The notes: a model not told the origin generated them from the sequence alone. A DNA stretch of 64,000 nt from Chaetoderma sp. LZ-2023a (GCA_034401795.1 CM067369.1:189616630-189680629); one strand, 5' to 3'; numbered from the stretch's first letter, positions 1-11,469 are shown. A program made the numbers and translations.

Positions 1-39
1 AACGAAGACATACTTCTAATAGGGTCGTCCGTTGAGACG

Positions 40-1200
40 ATGGCCATGGATATTGAATATTTCCATGGAATTATTTATACAGAAATAAGTTCCACAGCTC
101 ACCGGTCTGATGGACTCGGTTCCGATGGCCGTGCCTTCCATACTGCATGGCTTGCCGATGGGTATGCTATGGATCACCTGGACCAGGGAGACATGCAATA
201 CACCCCGCATGGTTCCACAGCTCCGGCTCCTGGCATAGCTACAGCTTTAGCCATGCCGGCACTTGCGGGTCCGTATGGCTTGCCTGGTTATACAGGGGTA
301 TCAATGGCACCAGTCATTAGCTCACCTGGAATGGCTATGGAAGACGACCTAAGCCCTAGGCTCGTCAAACATTCCCAAGTGACCGCCAAGGAAGACTGGC
401 TAAGATGTCTGCCAATGGCTGGTAATCATCAGACCAGATCGCCAGGTGGAGCTATCGGCTATCCAGTGCGACCAGCGCCTGTGACTTTAGGGTAGGCCGA
501 CAATGAACAACATGCCTTCACTGCCGGATGCTGAAGATATTATAGATATGTTTACCAAGGTTGAAACTTATATAAAGCCTAATGGTAGGCTAGTGAAGGA
601 GGACCCTCGCGAAGTGGCATGGCGTTGCTGTATTACCACTGATCACTAGCAGAGGTGTAGTGTCCTGCCAAAACCGTTTGCAGATGTCTACATGGCTTTT
701 GCTAAGGACATGCGGCCTGGGTCCCAGTGCTATGCTATGCGTGGTGCTAATACTGCATTGTGATACATGGAAGAAAGTATGAGAGTGGCCATCTCTGCCC
801 TCTCGCACATTTCTCAACTACTACATGAGGTGGTGGCAGCATTCGCTGTGTGAAAACCATCGCCATTTTCAGTCCAGAGAGCCATACAAGATGGTATTAA
901 CATGGCTCTGGATTGCTTGACGCAAATGGTTACCCAGAGTTTCCGGGCTTGGTGCAAGTTTGCACTGGAAAACGTGTGCCTATCTGAGCACTTGTCCAAT
1001 AGGGACACCTATGACAGCCCATAGTTCTTTTTAGGTGAGGGATGTAAACACCTCCAGGAGATGATTACTCTTGTTAACAAACATAGTGCGCTGCGAGAGC
1101 AATTCAAAGTGCTCCATAGAGAATGCGTTCGCGCAGCAGCCCCAGTTGCCAATCAAGAACAGGCCAGCGGTGTCGATGGCCAAGTTAGAGGTGAGCCACC
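40..1200 (+). pseudogene. gag-like region of the DIRS-like element
   Basis: An open stretch at 40-495 encodes a Met/Ala/Gly/Pro-rich segment typical of low-complexity gag N-termini. After its stop, readable blocks continue in other frames: 'MPSLPDAEDIIDMF' near 508, 'LPKPFADVYMAFAKDM' near 665 and 'HSALREQFKVLHRECVR' near 1083. The last is followed by an Ala/Gln-rich tail. The role as the nucleocapsid-like protein is inferred from position ahead of the pol remnant, not from a recognised motif. Several in-frame stops and shifts break it, and no single start can be defended because the element continues left of the window. Confidence 0.5.
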
Positions 1201-2170
1201 AACGCAGCGTAGGCATGCACTTCGATCCAGAGATAGAATATATTTATCTGTCTCAGGAAAGAGTGTTTAACAGTCGTCATATCCTGGCATAGGCTTACTT
1301 GAAAATGCTGGGATTGATGGTTTCTCAGTCGGCATTACGCAGGCGGCCTATCCAGTTTTTTCTCATGACACAGTCGACCCAGAGTACGGGTACTCAAATG
1401 TGTCAGTGTTGGAATCTGTTAGTCACCACCTCTAATGGTGGACGAGGAGAGAAAATCCCCGAGCGGGACTGATGCTGTCCCCTCCCAATCCTCAAGTAAT
1501 GATTTATACGGATGCATCGATGGAGGGCTGGTGGGCTTGCCTGGAAGAAGCAAAGATACCAGTGCTTTGGAATCTGGAACCGTCAAAGCAACATATATTC
1601 TGCTAGAAATTCGTGTAGTAGTCATTTCTTACGGGATGGACACGGTAAGATATTTTTAATTCCTTCAGACACCTCCACAGTAGTGACTTACATAAACTGC
1701 CAGGGTGGAACGAAGTCGCCCAGTCTCTGTATGATGGCATGGTAACTGCTGCTTTGCTGGTGCCTGGGCCACATGACCACCTTAATAGCAACTCATATTC
1801 CGGGAACGCTAAATCTCTTGCTGGACTCATTGAGTCCAGCAATGAGGACACTTCCCATGGAATAACAACTAAATCAATGTGTGGCGGACCGTTTGTTCAA
1901 CCACTGGGGCAGACCCAACATAGATTTATTTGCATTGACGAAGAATGCGAAGATGATGACATGCGACTCTCCGATTGCAGATCCGAGCACTATCGCAACA
2001 GATTCGCTATCTATCAGCTGGGAGGGAATGTATGCATACGCATTCCCTCCAGCAATTCTGAGAACAAAAATTCTTCAGACATTCAAGCAGCAGGTGTGCC
2101 AAATGCTTTTGATCGCGCTTAATTGGCCAAGCCGATCATGGTATACGAATCTGCTGTACCTTCTGGTTTG
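1195..2170 (+). pseudogene. pol remnant: RT connection and RNase H of the DIRS-like element
   Basis: The sequence joins the gag-like tail directly to the region that follows the RT palm in DIRS pol: 'MHFDPEIEYIYLSQERV' (about 1214) and 'LKMLGLMVSQSALRRRPIQ' (about 1300). RNase H follows: 'YTDASMEGWWACLEEAK' near 1507 carries the first catalytic Asp, and 'STVVTYINCQGGTKSP' near 1675 matches the usual TVVAYINKQGG block. Next come 'NHWGRPNIDLFALTKNAK' near 1898 and 'LSISWEGMYAYAFPPAIL' near 2005, a domain characteristic of DIRS elements. Frames change at least twice. The RT fingers and palm with the YXDD box are absent, so the product could not copy RNA. Confidence 0.8.
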
Positions 2171-2239
2171 CAATCGGGTTCCTCTGCCTCTCGATGGAAA
2201 ATATAATCTTCCAGGGAAGGATCCTGCACAACAATTCGT

Positions 2240-3268
2240 AAATGTTCCAAGTGACTGCATGGATGTTTCCAAGGAATCCGCTATTAAGGAGGGCTTTTCT
2301 GAGAAAGCCGTCATGCTCATGGAGAAAGCCAGAAGGAGGTTAACCTCCAGAGCATATATCTATAAAATCAACATATTTACAAAACGGTGCCAAAAAGAAC
2401 ATTAATTCAATGGATGCATCTATTCAGGTAGAGGCCGATCTCCTCTGTCACCCGTATGATACCGTCAGCCTCAGTCTTACTCTATTGCTGGCTATAAGTC
2501 GGCTTTAGTGTCTGTTATCGCTTGCTTGGCAAATAAGGGAAGCGAGGAGGTATGTAATCGAATTACTTTAATCCAAGGCATTGGCTATCAAAGACGAAGG
2601 AATCCCCCGGCGATTCCGTCCCTGGTACTCCAGTTGCTAACTGATAAACCCTTTGAACCACTAAGTGCAATTCCAATGAAATTGTTAACACGTAAATCTG
2701 TAGCCTATTTCTTATTGCTGCCACCTCGACTAGACGGAGAAGTAAAACACACGCTCTATCAGCCGAGCAAGACCGTTTTGTGGTTACAGGGGAAGGTCTA
2801 CGGCTTCTATCTAGGATTAATTTTATGGCTAAAAACCAGCCCTTGACATACCTTGGTCAGCCAATAATCTTGCTTGCCTTAACAAGATGTGATCCAAATG
2901 CAAAGGTTTGGCGTCCAGTCCGCACATTATTACGTTATAAACAACGTACGGAAAATGGCGGACGGGCAGTAGCTGACTATGGTTATCCTACATTGAACCC
3001 CATGGCAGGGCTTCCAAAGATACCATTTCCAGGTAGATAGTGGAATGTATGCAAATCCATGACAGGCAAGCAAGTAGACATGGCCAAGGCTTACAGTGTC
3101 CGTGGCGCAGTTGCTTCCACGGCTCTATTTAATGGAGTGCCAGTTGATGACATTATGCCAGTAGCCCAGTCGCACCGTGAGTCTAGTTTTACTGACCATT
3201 ATGTCCGTGACACGAACAACCCTCTCGCCGTATCGATTCTAAAACAATATTGTTTGTTAATATTGTAG
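2240..3268 (+). pseudogene. tyrosine recombinase of the DIRS-like element
   Basis: This is the integration enzyme of DIRS elements, which use a tyrosine recombinase instead of a DDE integrase. The core-binding part starts near 'GFSEKAVMLMEKARRRLTS' (about 2295). The catalytic part includes 'DKPFEPLSAIPMKLLTRKS' (2642), 'PRLDGEVKHTL' with the probable first Arg (2727), 'AKNQP' (2827) and 'PVRTLLRYKQRT' (2919). Box II reads 'AYSVRGAVASTALFNG', where family members usually have His-Ser-x-Arg, so the His appears replaced by Tyr. The nucleophile region 'HYVRD' keeps its Tyr. Stops near 2403 and 2846 and frame changes make it a pseudogene. Confidence 0.8.
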
Positions 3269-3769
3269 ATAAAGGCCATTGTTCGCATTCTTTGTGGTTA
3301 AATTCTCTACACACTCGCTTTATGGTTCTGCATTCGTCTGTATGAAATTTGAAGAAAATGTCGCAGACAAACAGGTTAGTCCCCTGTTTGTGGTGGCTTG
3401 TATTTTGTCACATTATCCGTAAAACGGTGATGATTCGTGTTTTACGTGGTTCAATCGTTTGAGAGTATCCGAAAGTGAAGCCTTTAGTACGATGCCCTAT
3501 AGTACATTGGCACTTGTACTTAGAGAGCGTGTAGAACATTGATGGGTTTTTTCCGCTCCTCCTTTTCTAAAGAGGGGGCGGCATATTACATTATGGTCAT
3601 TGCTCTCCACATCGGCTGTGTTATTCAATGGTCAAATCGCTTCCTGGTTGTGTTTTATATGCAACGTCAGACTTTTGTGCCGCAAACGCAATAGAGCTCG
3701 CTCTTCCAGGGACGAGCTGGTCTTCTGACCTCGCCTCCCTTCCGCTGAATTCACTTACGAAATCTGGTT

Positions 3770-4110
3770 ATATCAATTAGTATCGGGGAGTTAAGTATAC
3801 TCTTGAAGTGAAATAAACGAACACGAATACTTACCTCCTTGATATGAACCCGGCATCTCCAGGCCAACAGAGGCTCGGTCTTTCTGCGTTAAATGTTGCA
3901 CTTGTCAGCCAATCACATCGAGTCTGAGGACGTGACACGCTACGCATGTGCGCCATGGGCCTCACATCCGTCGAGCTGTCAAATGTGTTTGCCTGCCCAG
4001 TAGGGTCAGTTTTCTTTAATACAAGTCTGGGTTATATTGGAACTAGGCTGATATTTATGAAATATCAATTAGTATCAGGGAGGTAAGTATCAACTCTCTC
4101 GTGAAAACGA
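3770..4110. repeat. Short direct and inverted repeats downstream of the recombinase
   Basis: A motif of the form TATCRGGGAGGTAAGTAT occurs in direct orientation near 3781 and 4074 and inverted near 3828 (ATACTTACCTCCTTGATA). The first and the inverted copy can pair into a stem. DIRS elements end in inverted terminal repeats with an internal complementary region, so this is a plausible right end of the element to the left. The left terminus is outside the window, so this cannot be confirmed here. Confidence 0.45.
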
Positions 4111-5324
4111 AAATCCCGTGATTTCGTTTAGTGTCCAAAATAATATTACTAAGCGTTATTACGTAGTCGAATAGTCTCAGATTAATATAGCTAATACAAA
4201 TTTAATTCTGATACAAATATGTAAAATATAGGTCTATTCAATTTCTCTCTAAACGGTAATTTAGTCATCTTTGAAGGCTATATATGCAACTGATCGTCTG
4301 TGTCAACCAGTCAGTGAATACCCGATCATGGGCGATTGCGATTTAATGAAGACACGTCATCGGACCCATAGTGAGGGTATACACATGCGCCATCTAGCCA
4401 ATATATCCAAATTTATTGGCCCAACGAATTCTGTATGCACTTGTCAGCTAACAAAACAGAAAGCCTGCTGATTATTCAGAGAGAAATTTGACAAAGCTGT
4501 TGCTGCCTTAGTTACCAATGTCTGTCAATAAATGTGCTCGAAATATCTTCAGCCAGTCTTGTAACATTGATTGCCCTGCTAATTATTTTGAGAACAATTT
4601 GATTGAAAGTTGTTGCATCATCGATTTTCCCGCCAAATTGTTCTCAAATCTTTATCTTTTTGACAAACGTATTATCAGTGGATTATTTTGACAACAATTT
4701 GGCGGAAAGCTCTTGCTGCTATAGGCAGTAACCGTTTCAGTACACCTGTTGTAAATATATTTGTTTTCACTTGCACCCTAGGAAATATACAACTAGTATT
4801 GGAGTATGCAATGCACTCACTACGCGCTCATCGTGGAAGCCAGCAGAAGAATGACTAGGGCTAAGTTCGGATACGTTGGTTTAGCTGTCTACGCTTGCAC
4901 GCGCATTTATTCTCGCGTGAATCAGGTGTAAACCAGTAGAATTTGTACCACGTGATACCGTTATCCGATTATACTTTCGGAGATCGGATATCCAATCGGG
5001 GTAATCGGAGTAATCCGACGAACTCAGTCTAGCATTAGCATAGCGAGAATGGTTATTATGGTTTAATACCAACAATTGTGCATCTGCGCATCACAAATAT
5101 AGTAAAGACAATGCTGACAATTGTAGCTAGTAGGTATATTGTCATTCACTTCTTCCGATACGGGTAGAGTCATGAATAAATGCTTGCGAAATGTACATTA
5201 TTCCACAAGACTGACAAGTAGATGTTGAGATCTTCCCGCCTGTCATATAAAACGATGTGCTCTCGTCGACAACTCCACATTCCCTTCGGCCGAATTATTG
5301 TCAGTTTCATTCTTCCTGAAGATA
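4111..5324. other. No gene seen; decayed hairpin repeats
   Basis: AT-rich sequence without a coding signal. Between about 4480 and 4760 there are degenerate inverted repeats of the type ACAATTTGGCGGAAAG joined to TTGCTGCTATAGGCAG. They resemble the hairpin tip of the abundant MITE in this window, but with different arms. Confidence 0.5.
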
Positions 5325-5328
5325 TTAA

Positions 5329-5644
5329 AGATGCATATTCACACCAGATTGCTTGAAAATAAAATTGTTAAAATTGTATACTTATAGAGGGTTAAATCGT
5401 TGCCTACATGTAATGAAACGAAATAAATCTTAACATGTGATGATTTCATATAAATTAATTTAATTTTCTTAAGTTGTGAAAATGCAATAGAGGCACGAGC
5501 CCCTAATTTAACAACACTTAATTTATACGTATTGAAATCACCATATGTTAAGATTTATGTCGTACTTCAGTCACACAATTTAAGCCTCTAAAAGTATACA
5601 ATTTTAACACATTTTTTCGGGTATTCTAGTGTGAATATGCACCT
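5329..5644. mobile_element. Palindromic MITE with TTAA target duplication, copy 1
   Basis: The 316-bp unit starts AGATGCATATTCACAC and ends GTGAATATGCACCT. It is flanked on both sides by TTAA (5325-5328 and 5645-5648). The two halves are reverse-complementary over almost their whole length, for example TAAATCTTAACATGTGATGA on the left against its mirror on the right. There is no coding capacity. A TTAA target is typical of piggyBac-like elements, but the end does not start with the usual CCY of that superfamily, so the assignment is open. Copies 2 and 3 lie at 35804-36142 and about 54236-54441. Confidence 0.8.
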
Positions 5645-5648
5645 TTAA

Positions 5649-6690
5649 AAGATGGTCTATAGAAAAATTCATAATTTATTGAATGTCGTTATCCACGAGC
5701 CGCCGCGTATGGGATTAAAATGGTCTAATCCGTTGGTTTCTCAGTTTAATAAAATTGTGTAGCGCGGATCGACCGGACGGGTACCGGCTGTCCCTACAAA
5801 GCTGGGTACGGGCCGGCCGTGCTGGATTCGTTCCGGGGCGCGGCCCCCCCCCCCCCCCCTGGGTAGAGCAATAAGCGTGTATAAGCCTATACGAGAGGCA
5901 TTTTGTTGAAAACGACTACGTTCTTGATGGATGACTCGCCGGATCTGCCGACCATGAAGAAAAGTTGACGTTAACCACCGCACTGCATGTCGTGTGTGAT
6001 AATTTAAACTTTTTGACCGCAGTCGAGTATACTTTGGCCGGTGCGCTGCAAGAGCTATGCCACGCACCCCGCACCATGTGCTTCAATATGTACATGCATT
6101 AATTACATTATATAAGTAACACGCTTTGTTAATGGGATATGATTAACTTTTATACTTCCGTCGCTGGACTGAGAACTTTCTCACTACCGTATCGACGACT
6201 AATAGGTACCGCCCGCAGTTTATGATTTCTTTATTACTGTTTATATTATTCTTATTTACTGTGGGTGCTTTAACTAACCGCACCGTTTAGGTTATTGACA
6301 TATATTAAACTATCTACCTCATTTAATCATTATATAAATTGTGATATTGTTTCTTTGTCTTGGTTAGCTATGTATATGGCAGTTTTGTTTATTTGTAAAA
6401 ACTCAGGACCGCAGTACGCTAGGAGATACTAAACAGCAACAATATGCTCATCACTTCTTCCCGCCATCAACAATTTTACACTGAGGTCGCTGACCGTGCT
6501 CTAATTAATTGAGCCTGACATGTTACCGATTAACCTTACTATTCAGCTCAATAGGATAGGTTAATAGTGGTTAGGAACAATTTCTTCGTTAGGAGACGCA
6601 TAGTGTACGCCTCTTTTCCGGTTGCTGCGGTAATCTAGCCCGCACCCCGGCAAGGTTGTGTAAGATTGGCTAACATGACCTATAGGGTCT
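5649..6690. other. No gene seen; contains poly-C run
   Basis: No coding signal. A run of 16 C lies at 5844-5859 inside a locally GC-rich patch (5760-5860). The 108-codon open frame on the minus strand here runs through the homopolymer and is not credible. Confidence 0.5.
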
Positions 6691-6699
6691 CGTATTAAT

Positions 6700-8262
6700 A
6701 AGTTATTTCTCTTTCCGCGACCCACCAAGCCGTATGGCTTGTTAAATGTTTGGACGTGCGGGTTTACATACATCTCCCCCGTATCTTCGGATACTTGTTA
6801 GTTAGATACCATGCCAAAGAAGGAAAGCACTGCGAAAATATATAGTTATAATTATAGAATTATATTTTCTTTACCGGCCTGCAGTGCATATTAGGCATAT
6901 TGGAACTTAAACCTAACGGCAGGTCAAAAGGTAGATCCATAGGACCGGTGGTGGACGAGACACGCATCTCCACCCAACTCGTTGCAGTGTCTGGGCGTGA
7001 TCTTAGAATCCGCCACGCCCTCACGGGAAGGACACTTGCGGTGGATATTTGTCTCTCTACCCCCACCTTAACGATATGTCAGTGATTAAACTTGCTTGTG
7101 TAAAATGTAGCCATCGTCCGGTGATGTTTTATGTGGTTGCGGAGCAAGGTAGCCGGATTTTCATCAAGTTCGTATATGTTGCAAAGTAACATGTACCCTT
7201 GCTGTCCATGGAGGTAGATGCTTTCTAAGACAACCTAGGGGAAGCAGGGCGTCTGCGTCCATGGGATAGCAATGTCTAAATGATAGGTAGGAATCTCTGC
7301 CACTTGCGGCCAAAACTAGTTCTCGTTTCTAACACTTAAATGGTAGGTTAGGAATAGCGGAAGGCCCGCATAAATAAAAGCAGCGCCTACCAATGCAGTA
7401 TCTTAGAATGACATAAGATGGGAACTTGCAGATCCTTCAGGAGTCGCTCGCCCCCGCCTTCACGTAAACCAGTATGCATCACGTTAATTATATTTTCACT
7501 AGGATGGTATTTTTCCTCAGCATTTTTCTGTTGAACAAAAGAGTGGCCCTTTTTGCCAGCTCTTTTCCTCCGCTTCGTCGTTGAAGGCATTTTCTTGTGA
7601 CGGAGGCCTGCGTGAGGCACTTGCCTTTCGCAGTAGCGAGATGTCCTGTGATGGAGACCCACGCGAGGCTACTACCTCTCGCACCCATAGGTGGAAACTA
7701 GGTGGCGGAGGCCCGCGTGAGGCATTTTTTTTCTCGCAACGACAGGAATTTCTTTTTTGTGTTAGGGGTATAATAACTTATATTAAGTTAATTGGTGATC
7801 TCGGATGTGGGAGCCTCCCTTGCAGGGATACCTCTGTGGATCCAAGGATCTGTGTGGTACCTCCGGCGACTCCACGTGCAAAGTACATCAGCTAGCTCTA
7901 TTTTGTGTATTATCGTGCTCAATTACTATCAAACGATTCATCTTGTTTGTATAACTAAAATTATATTCCATTTTTAATTACTCCATACCGCTAATTCTAG
8001 TATGGAAAGACACACCGGTGACACCAACAGTTGGGCTGACACCGTGCAGTTCAATCTCAGAAGCGATGGTCGCATGGCCCCGCTGGAACGATTGAGTTCC
8101 ACCGGCCTTAGGAGTTGGTATCTGTACTTCGTGGAGCGACGTCACACAGGATCCGGAACCCAGAGACTCGGAGCTAACCAGCCTCCCCGTTCGTCGTGCG
8201 TCTGCGCGTGGCCAGCGGATATTTTGTGCCGGAACGATCCAACGGACCCCCAGCGAGCTACA
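6700..8262 (+). mobile_element. Solo LTR related to the Gypsy element at 22-28 kb
   Basis: The same order of blocks is found at about 22.1-24.06 kb. Shared pieces are GTATCTTCRGATAC with ATGCCAAAG (6783-6818 against 22158-22199), the GC-rich motif GGAGGCCCGCGTGAGGCA (three spaced copies at 7602, 7653 and 7707), a block ending CCTCCGGCG (7859), TTGTTTGT..ACTAAAAT (about 7940), then TGGAAAGAC (8003) to GCTACA (8262). Identity is moderate, so this is an old or different subfamily. Unlike the 24- and 27-kb copies it lacks the CAG tract. No internal region follows, so it looks like a recombined solo LTR. Its left end is uncertain. Confidence 0.6.
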
Positions 8263-8355
8263 CTACGCTATTCACAACTCACAAATGGCTGCGCATTCTG
8301 TGCCAATATGATGATGCAATTTGAGTGTTTACGGATGGTATAATAAACTACCTTT

Positions 8356-8454
8356 ATAACACAGCTTACTAGGCCGATGCTGGGCCGATACCGGGCAGAT
8401 ACTGAAAGTATTGGCACGGTATCGGCCCAGCATCGCCCTAGTAATCTGTGTTAT
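8356..8454. repeat. GC-rich near-perfect palindrome
   Basis: About 47-bp arms face each other around a loop near 8405: GGCCGATGCTGGGCCGATAC on the left matches GTATCGGCCCAGCATCGCC on the right, and the outer ends read ATAACACAG and CTGTGTTAT. The arms are much richer in GC than their surroundings. It has no coding capacity and would fold into a strong hairpin. Confidence 0.85.
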
Positions 8455-8529
8455 CTGGGTACGCCATTTATAGCTTAATAGGTATTTCCGACTTGAGTAG
8501 CAGCTGGCATGATGGATGGGTCTGACTGC

Positions 8530-8790
8530 AACTCAAACATCTGACATAATAATCAATTACGTCATTTCTTTACTGATGTCGCTGTCAAAATGACACACTA
8601 CCGTCACAAAAATCGAAAGTCCGTCACGAAAATGTACGAAATGCATGTCTATGATGAATCTACAATTTAATATATATTCTGTCGAATATTCTGAAACTAA
8701 TTTGACTGAGAGTTGTTGCTGCCACAGACAGCAACAGTTCCTAGTCAAATTTGTTTCAGAATATTTAGCAGGTTACCTTGAACATACAAC
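8530..8790 (-). mobile_element. Foldback MITE family A, partial copy
   Basis: Family A is a ~340-390-bp element with ends like AATGGACCTTTCCAGTTT, a CRE-rich half (repeated ATGACGTCAT) and a central ~94-bp hairpin tipped by TTGCTGCCATAGGCAGCAA. Minus orientation here means that the CRE-rich half comes first. This copy keeps the hairpin (about 8669-8762) and part of the CRE-rich half. Both ends are worn. Confidence 0.7.
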
Positions 8791-9515
8791 TTCTTCAGAA
8801 AATATTTTCTAATTATAATTCACAAAATGTATTTTATGTCAATTCTATATTTTAGCATGCACTCTCCTTGCTACTGTATTTGGTCCTTCGCTTGGGCTGA
8901 CTGGGGTCGGGGCATGCAGTGCCGTCGCCCCCGCGCAGTGCGCTCCCCCTACGGCGTTTCCAGTCCCAGCCGCTTTAATTGCAGTCGCTGATAGCCCAAC
9001 AGGATGTTGTATTACCTAGGCGTAGTTCTTGAATACTACCAACGTTGATTGAATTGTTTGAATAAATAAACAGTATGACTCTGCTAAGAGTACGTGCTAT
9101 TATTAAACTGCGTGTCCACGACGATTATTGTTTCCTTACCGGCTCTTTCATTTTGTTATTATTCTCCGTAGTTATTTTAGTCACGATCTCCTCCTACAGT
9201 TTCCAGCTGATAAACTCTAAACTTGATTAACTACAAATACGTATGAAGGAGAAGGCTCATTGAATTGACATGTATTGTATACGTATAATCCTCCTCTTGA
9301 TACGGGCACCAATCGGAGTTGTACAGAGTAAAAGTAAAATCAAATCAAAATTAAAATAGTTAAAAATAAAACGAACTCCCCAGTTAAAATCGAGAGAGTG
9401 AATGAAATAAGAGAGAAGAAAAGGACATTTAAAAGATATGAGTGACGAAGCATTTGAGGTGGTTGCTTAAGATTAAGGTGACATTATCAGAAAGAAGTGC
9501 CAACGGTCAAACGTA
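8791..9515. other. No gene seen
   Basis: Contains a GC-rich patch at 8895-8990 and an A-rich low-complexity patch at 9325-9430. No coding or RNA signal was recognised. Confidence 0.5.
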
Positions 9516-9948
9516 CCTTTCCAGTTTATCTATCAATCATATGACATCATAGTCAACTACGCGACGTGTAGGATGACGTCATAATCAATCACGTCATGAA
9601 TGACGTAGATAAGTTCGTCACGAACGCTTAATTGATGACTGACTATGCGTTGTTGTACGCATTGTATGCATTTACAATTTAATAAACATGCTGTTGAATA
9701 TTTTGAAACTAATTTGGCTGGGCGCTAGGCAAATTAGTTTCAAAATATTCAACAGCTTACCTTTGTAGTTTCCTGGAAATTGATAGTCAGTGGAGTTCAG
9801 GGATTGATCGCTCCCAACAAGGTGAAGTGTGGGTGGACAACACTTATCAATGCCATTCACGACGTCATTGATTATGACGTCATAATACACGTCACGTAGT
9901 TGATTATGACGTCATATGATGGATGGATAAACTGGAAAGGTCCATTGG
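9516..9948 (-). mobile_element. Foldback MITE family A, chimeric copy with two CRE-type ends
   Basis: It starts with CCTTTCCAGTTTATC and a CRE-rich half, then the central hairpin (about 9690-9766, loop shortened) and the usual second half up to about 9842. Instead of the normal AGCTATGCCCC end, it then runs into a second CRE-rich end (9856-9948) with GATAAACTGGAAAGGTCC. Both termini are thus of the same type. Exact TGACGTCA occurs at 9574, 9875 and 9908. It sits at the edge of a LINE fragment. Confidence 0.8.
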
Positions 9949-9954
9949 GTGTTA

Positions 9955-10560
9955 TGCTATTTACGTAGAACAAATATTCCCAGATCATAAAACAAGCGTG
10001 GGATAACATACGTTGTAAGGATGTTATGGAACCCTTTGCTGAGAGACCATTGAAATCACGCGGGTCAATGCCAGTAATGCTATGGAAGGTTCGGCTAGCA
10101 TATGCAAGTTTGGTTTCTCCATTGAATGGGCGAATGCGCCATAGGTTGGATGCACTAGATGGAATTGGTAACGAGCTATCGGTGTTTGTAGGCGTGTTAT
10201 ACACTATAAATGATTTTCCAGGGTGTATGATATACTTATCCCGAGTAGAATAGTAGTAGGTTAGGTCAAGCATAGCGTGGAGATCTACTTTGATTTGCTA
10301 ACATGTCAGGCCATCTACAACAGTTTGGCTGCTGTAGTGGCAACTTGTATGTTTTCTACTTGTTTTAGCAGATTGTTGATGTACATTTTGCATATGCCTG
10401 TAGATGGATATCCTTTTGGTGAGCACCTTGTTCGATCGGAAAACGGTCTCTGAAGATAACTTTCCATATACAGTAAATGTCAACTCCATGTAAAGCATAG
10501 AAATGGTCTGTAGAATGTGCATATTGAGACTTTGGTAAAATAACTGACACATCAAGGACT
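9955..10560 (-). pseudogene. LINE reverse transcriptase fragment
   Basis: Read on the minus strand, it begins near 10560 with 'HGVDIYCIWKVIFRDRF' and an RT-like 'EQGAHQ' block. It then passes a stop into 'HAMLDLTYYYSTRDKYIIHP' (the 3'-palm/thumb block of non-LTR RTs, usually followed by a KS motif, here GKS) and 'RTFHSITGIDPRDFNGLSA'. The latter fits the KxxAR(R)TxYSLxGxGxHGxNGL pattern of LINE RT C-termini. The catalytic YADD box is not readable. At least two frame breaks make it a relic. A family A MITE abuts its 3' side, probably as an insertion. Confidence 0.55.
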
Positions 10561-11465
10561 CGTGATTGACTACCTCAAATGCCTTCTTTGTATCCTACAA
10601 GCGTTGCTGTGACTGGGGCTGTTTTAACTGTAAATCGCTGCAGTGATAGTGCGTGCTCTGGGTCAGGGTTGCTCATCGATCGTCATCAGCATACCGTAAC
10701 TCTCCTTGACACAACAATTGTCATACAGCCTAAGATGCCTTTCGCTTTAGTCCAGAGGGTTTAACCAGCTGTGAAGGTGTAGCAGCACTTGCAGCCTTAA
10801 TCAATTCAGATTTTAGGAATTCTACTATATTCAGAAATTCATCAATAGCATGTAGGTATATTGTGCTTTCCTTTTGAATTTGTCCAAGGATTTTCAAGAT
10901 ACATCGTCTCAAAAGAAATATATGTAAATTTACAAAATTGATATATGAAGTGAGACTACACCTAGAGCTTTGATCGGATCACTACCATATATGGATACGA
11001 TGTTCGATACGATGTTACCCTTCGGTTCTTGAAGATGACCGCCTACCTAAACATGATCTTGTCCTTTAGATTTGACCTACAAGTGCATGGAAATCGCCCC
11101 ATATGAATGAATTGAAGTTTTTAATAAGGATATTTGAACAGTGACTATGCTGAGAGTTTTTATTAGATGACCTCTTTACTTGGCCAGGATGCTACATGCG
11201 ATGTTCCATTGATGTGTGTTGATGTGGGAGTGCCAGGCCAGAGGTGAAGGTCAGGCCGTGTGGTCAAAGTTACCAGTTTTGTCCTGGGACAAATATGAAC
11301 TCCCCTTGGTGAGATGTTAATGGACATATTAGAAGATAATCCATGTCACCCAGTAATTTCAAGGTTACCCCTTTAATGGGTGGGGTACCCCTAAATGACA
11401 GTAAAGTTAATGGTTTTATGGGTTGTTTGCAAACATATCATTAAGGCTACGCGGACCTCCAGCAG
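10561..11465. other. No gene seen
   Basis: No convincing coding signal. Open frames of 60-85 codons lack recognisable motifs. Confidence 0.45.
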
Positions 11466-11469
11466 TCAA

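Larger units (their letters stand above)
1..3268 (+). mobile_element. DIRS-like tyrosine-recombinase retrotransposon, degenerate
   Basis: The order is gag-like region, post-RT connection, RNase H with the following conserved domain, then tyrosine recombinase, as in DIRS-type elements. The most telling pieces are an RNase H start (about 1500-1560), a block with YAFPP (about 2032-2050) and a recombinase end with SHRESSF and HYVRD (3170-3215). No reverse transcriptase core lies between the gag-like part and the connection region, so the copy has an internal deletion or derives from a deleted source. Many stops and frame changes show it is inactive. The left end lies outside the window. Repeats at 3770-4110 may be its terminal structures. 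Confidence 0.82.

Noticed and set aside
5741-6067. 108-codon minus-strand frame
   Set aside because: No motif, and it crosses a 16-base C homopolymer. A short likeness to cloning-vector polylinker (AAAGCTGGGTACGGG) does not extend, so contamination is unlikely.
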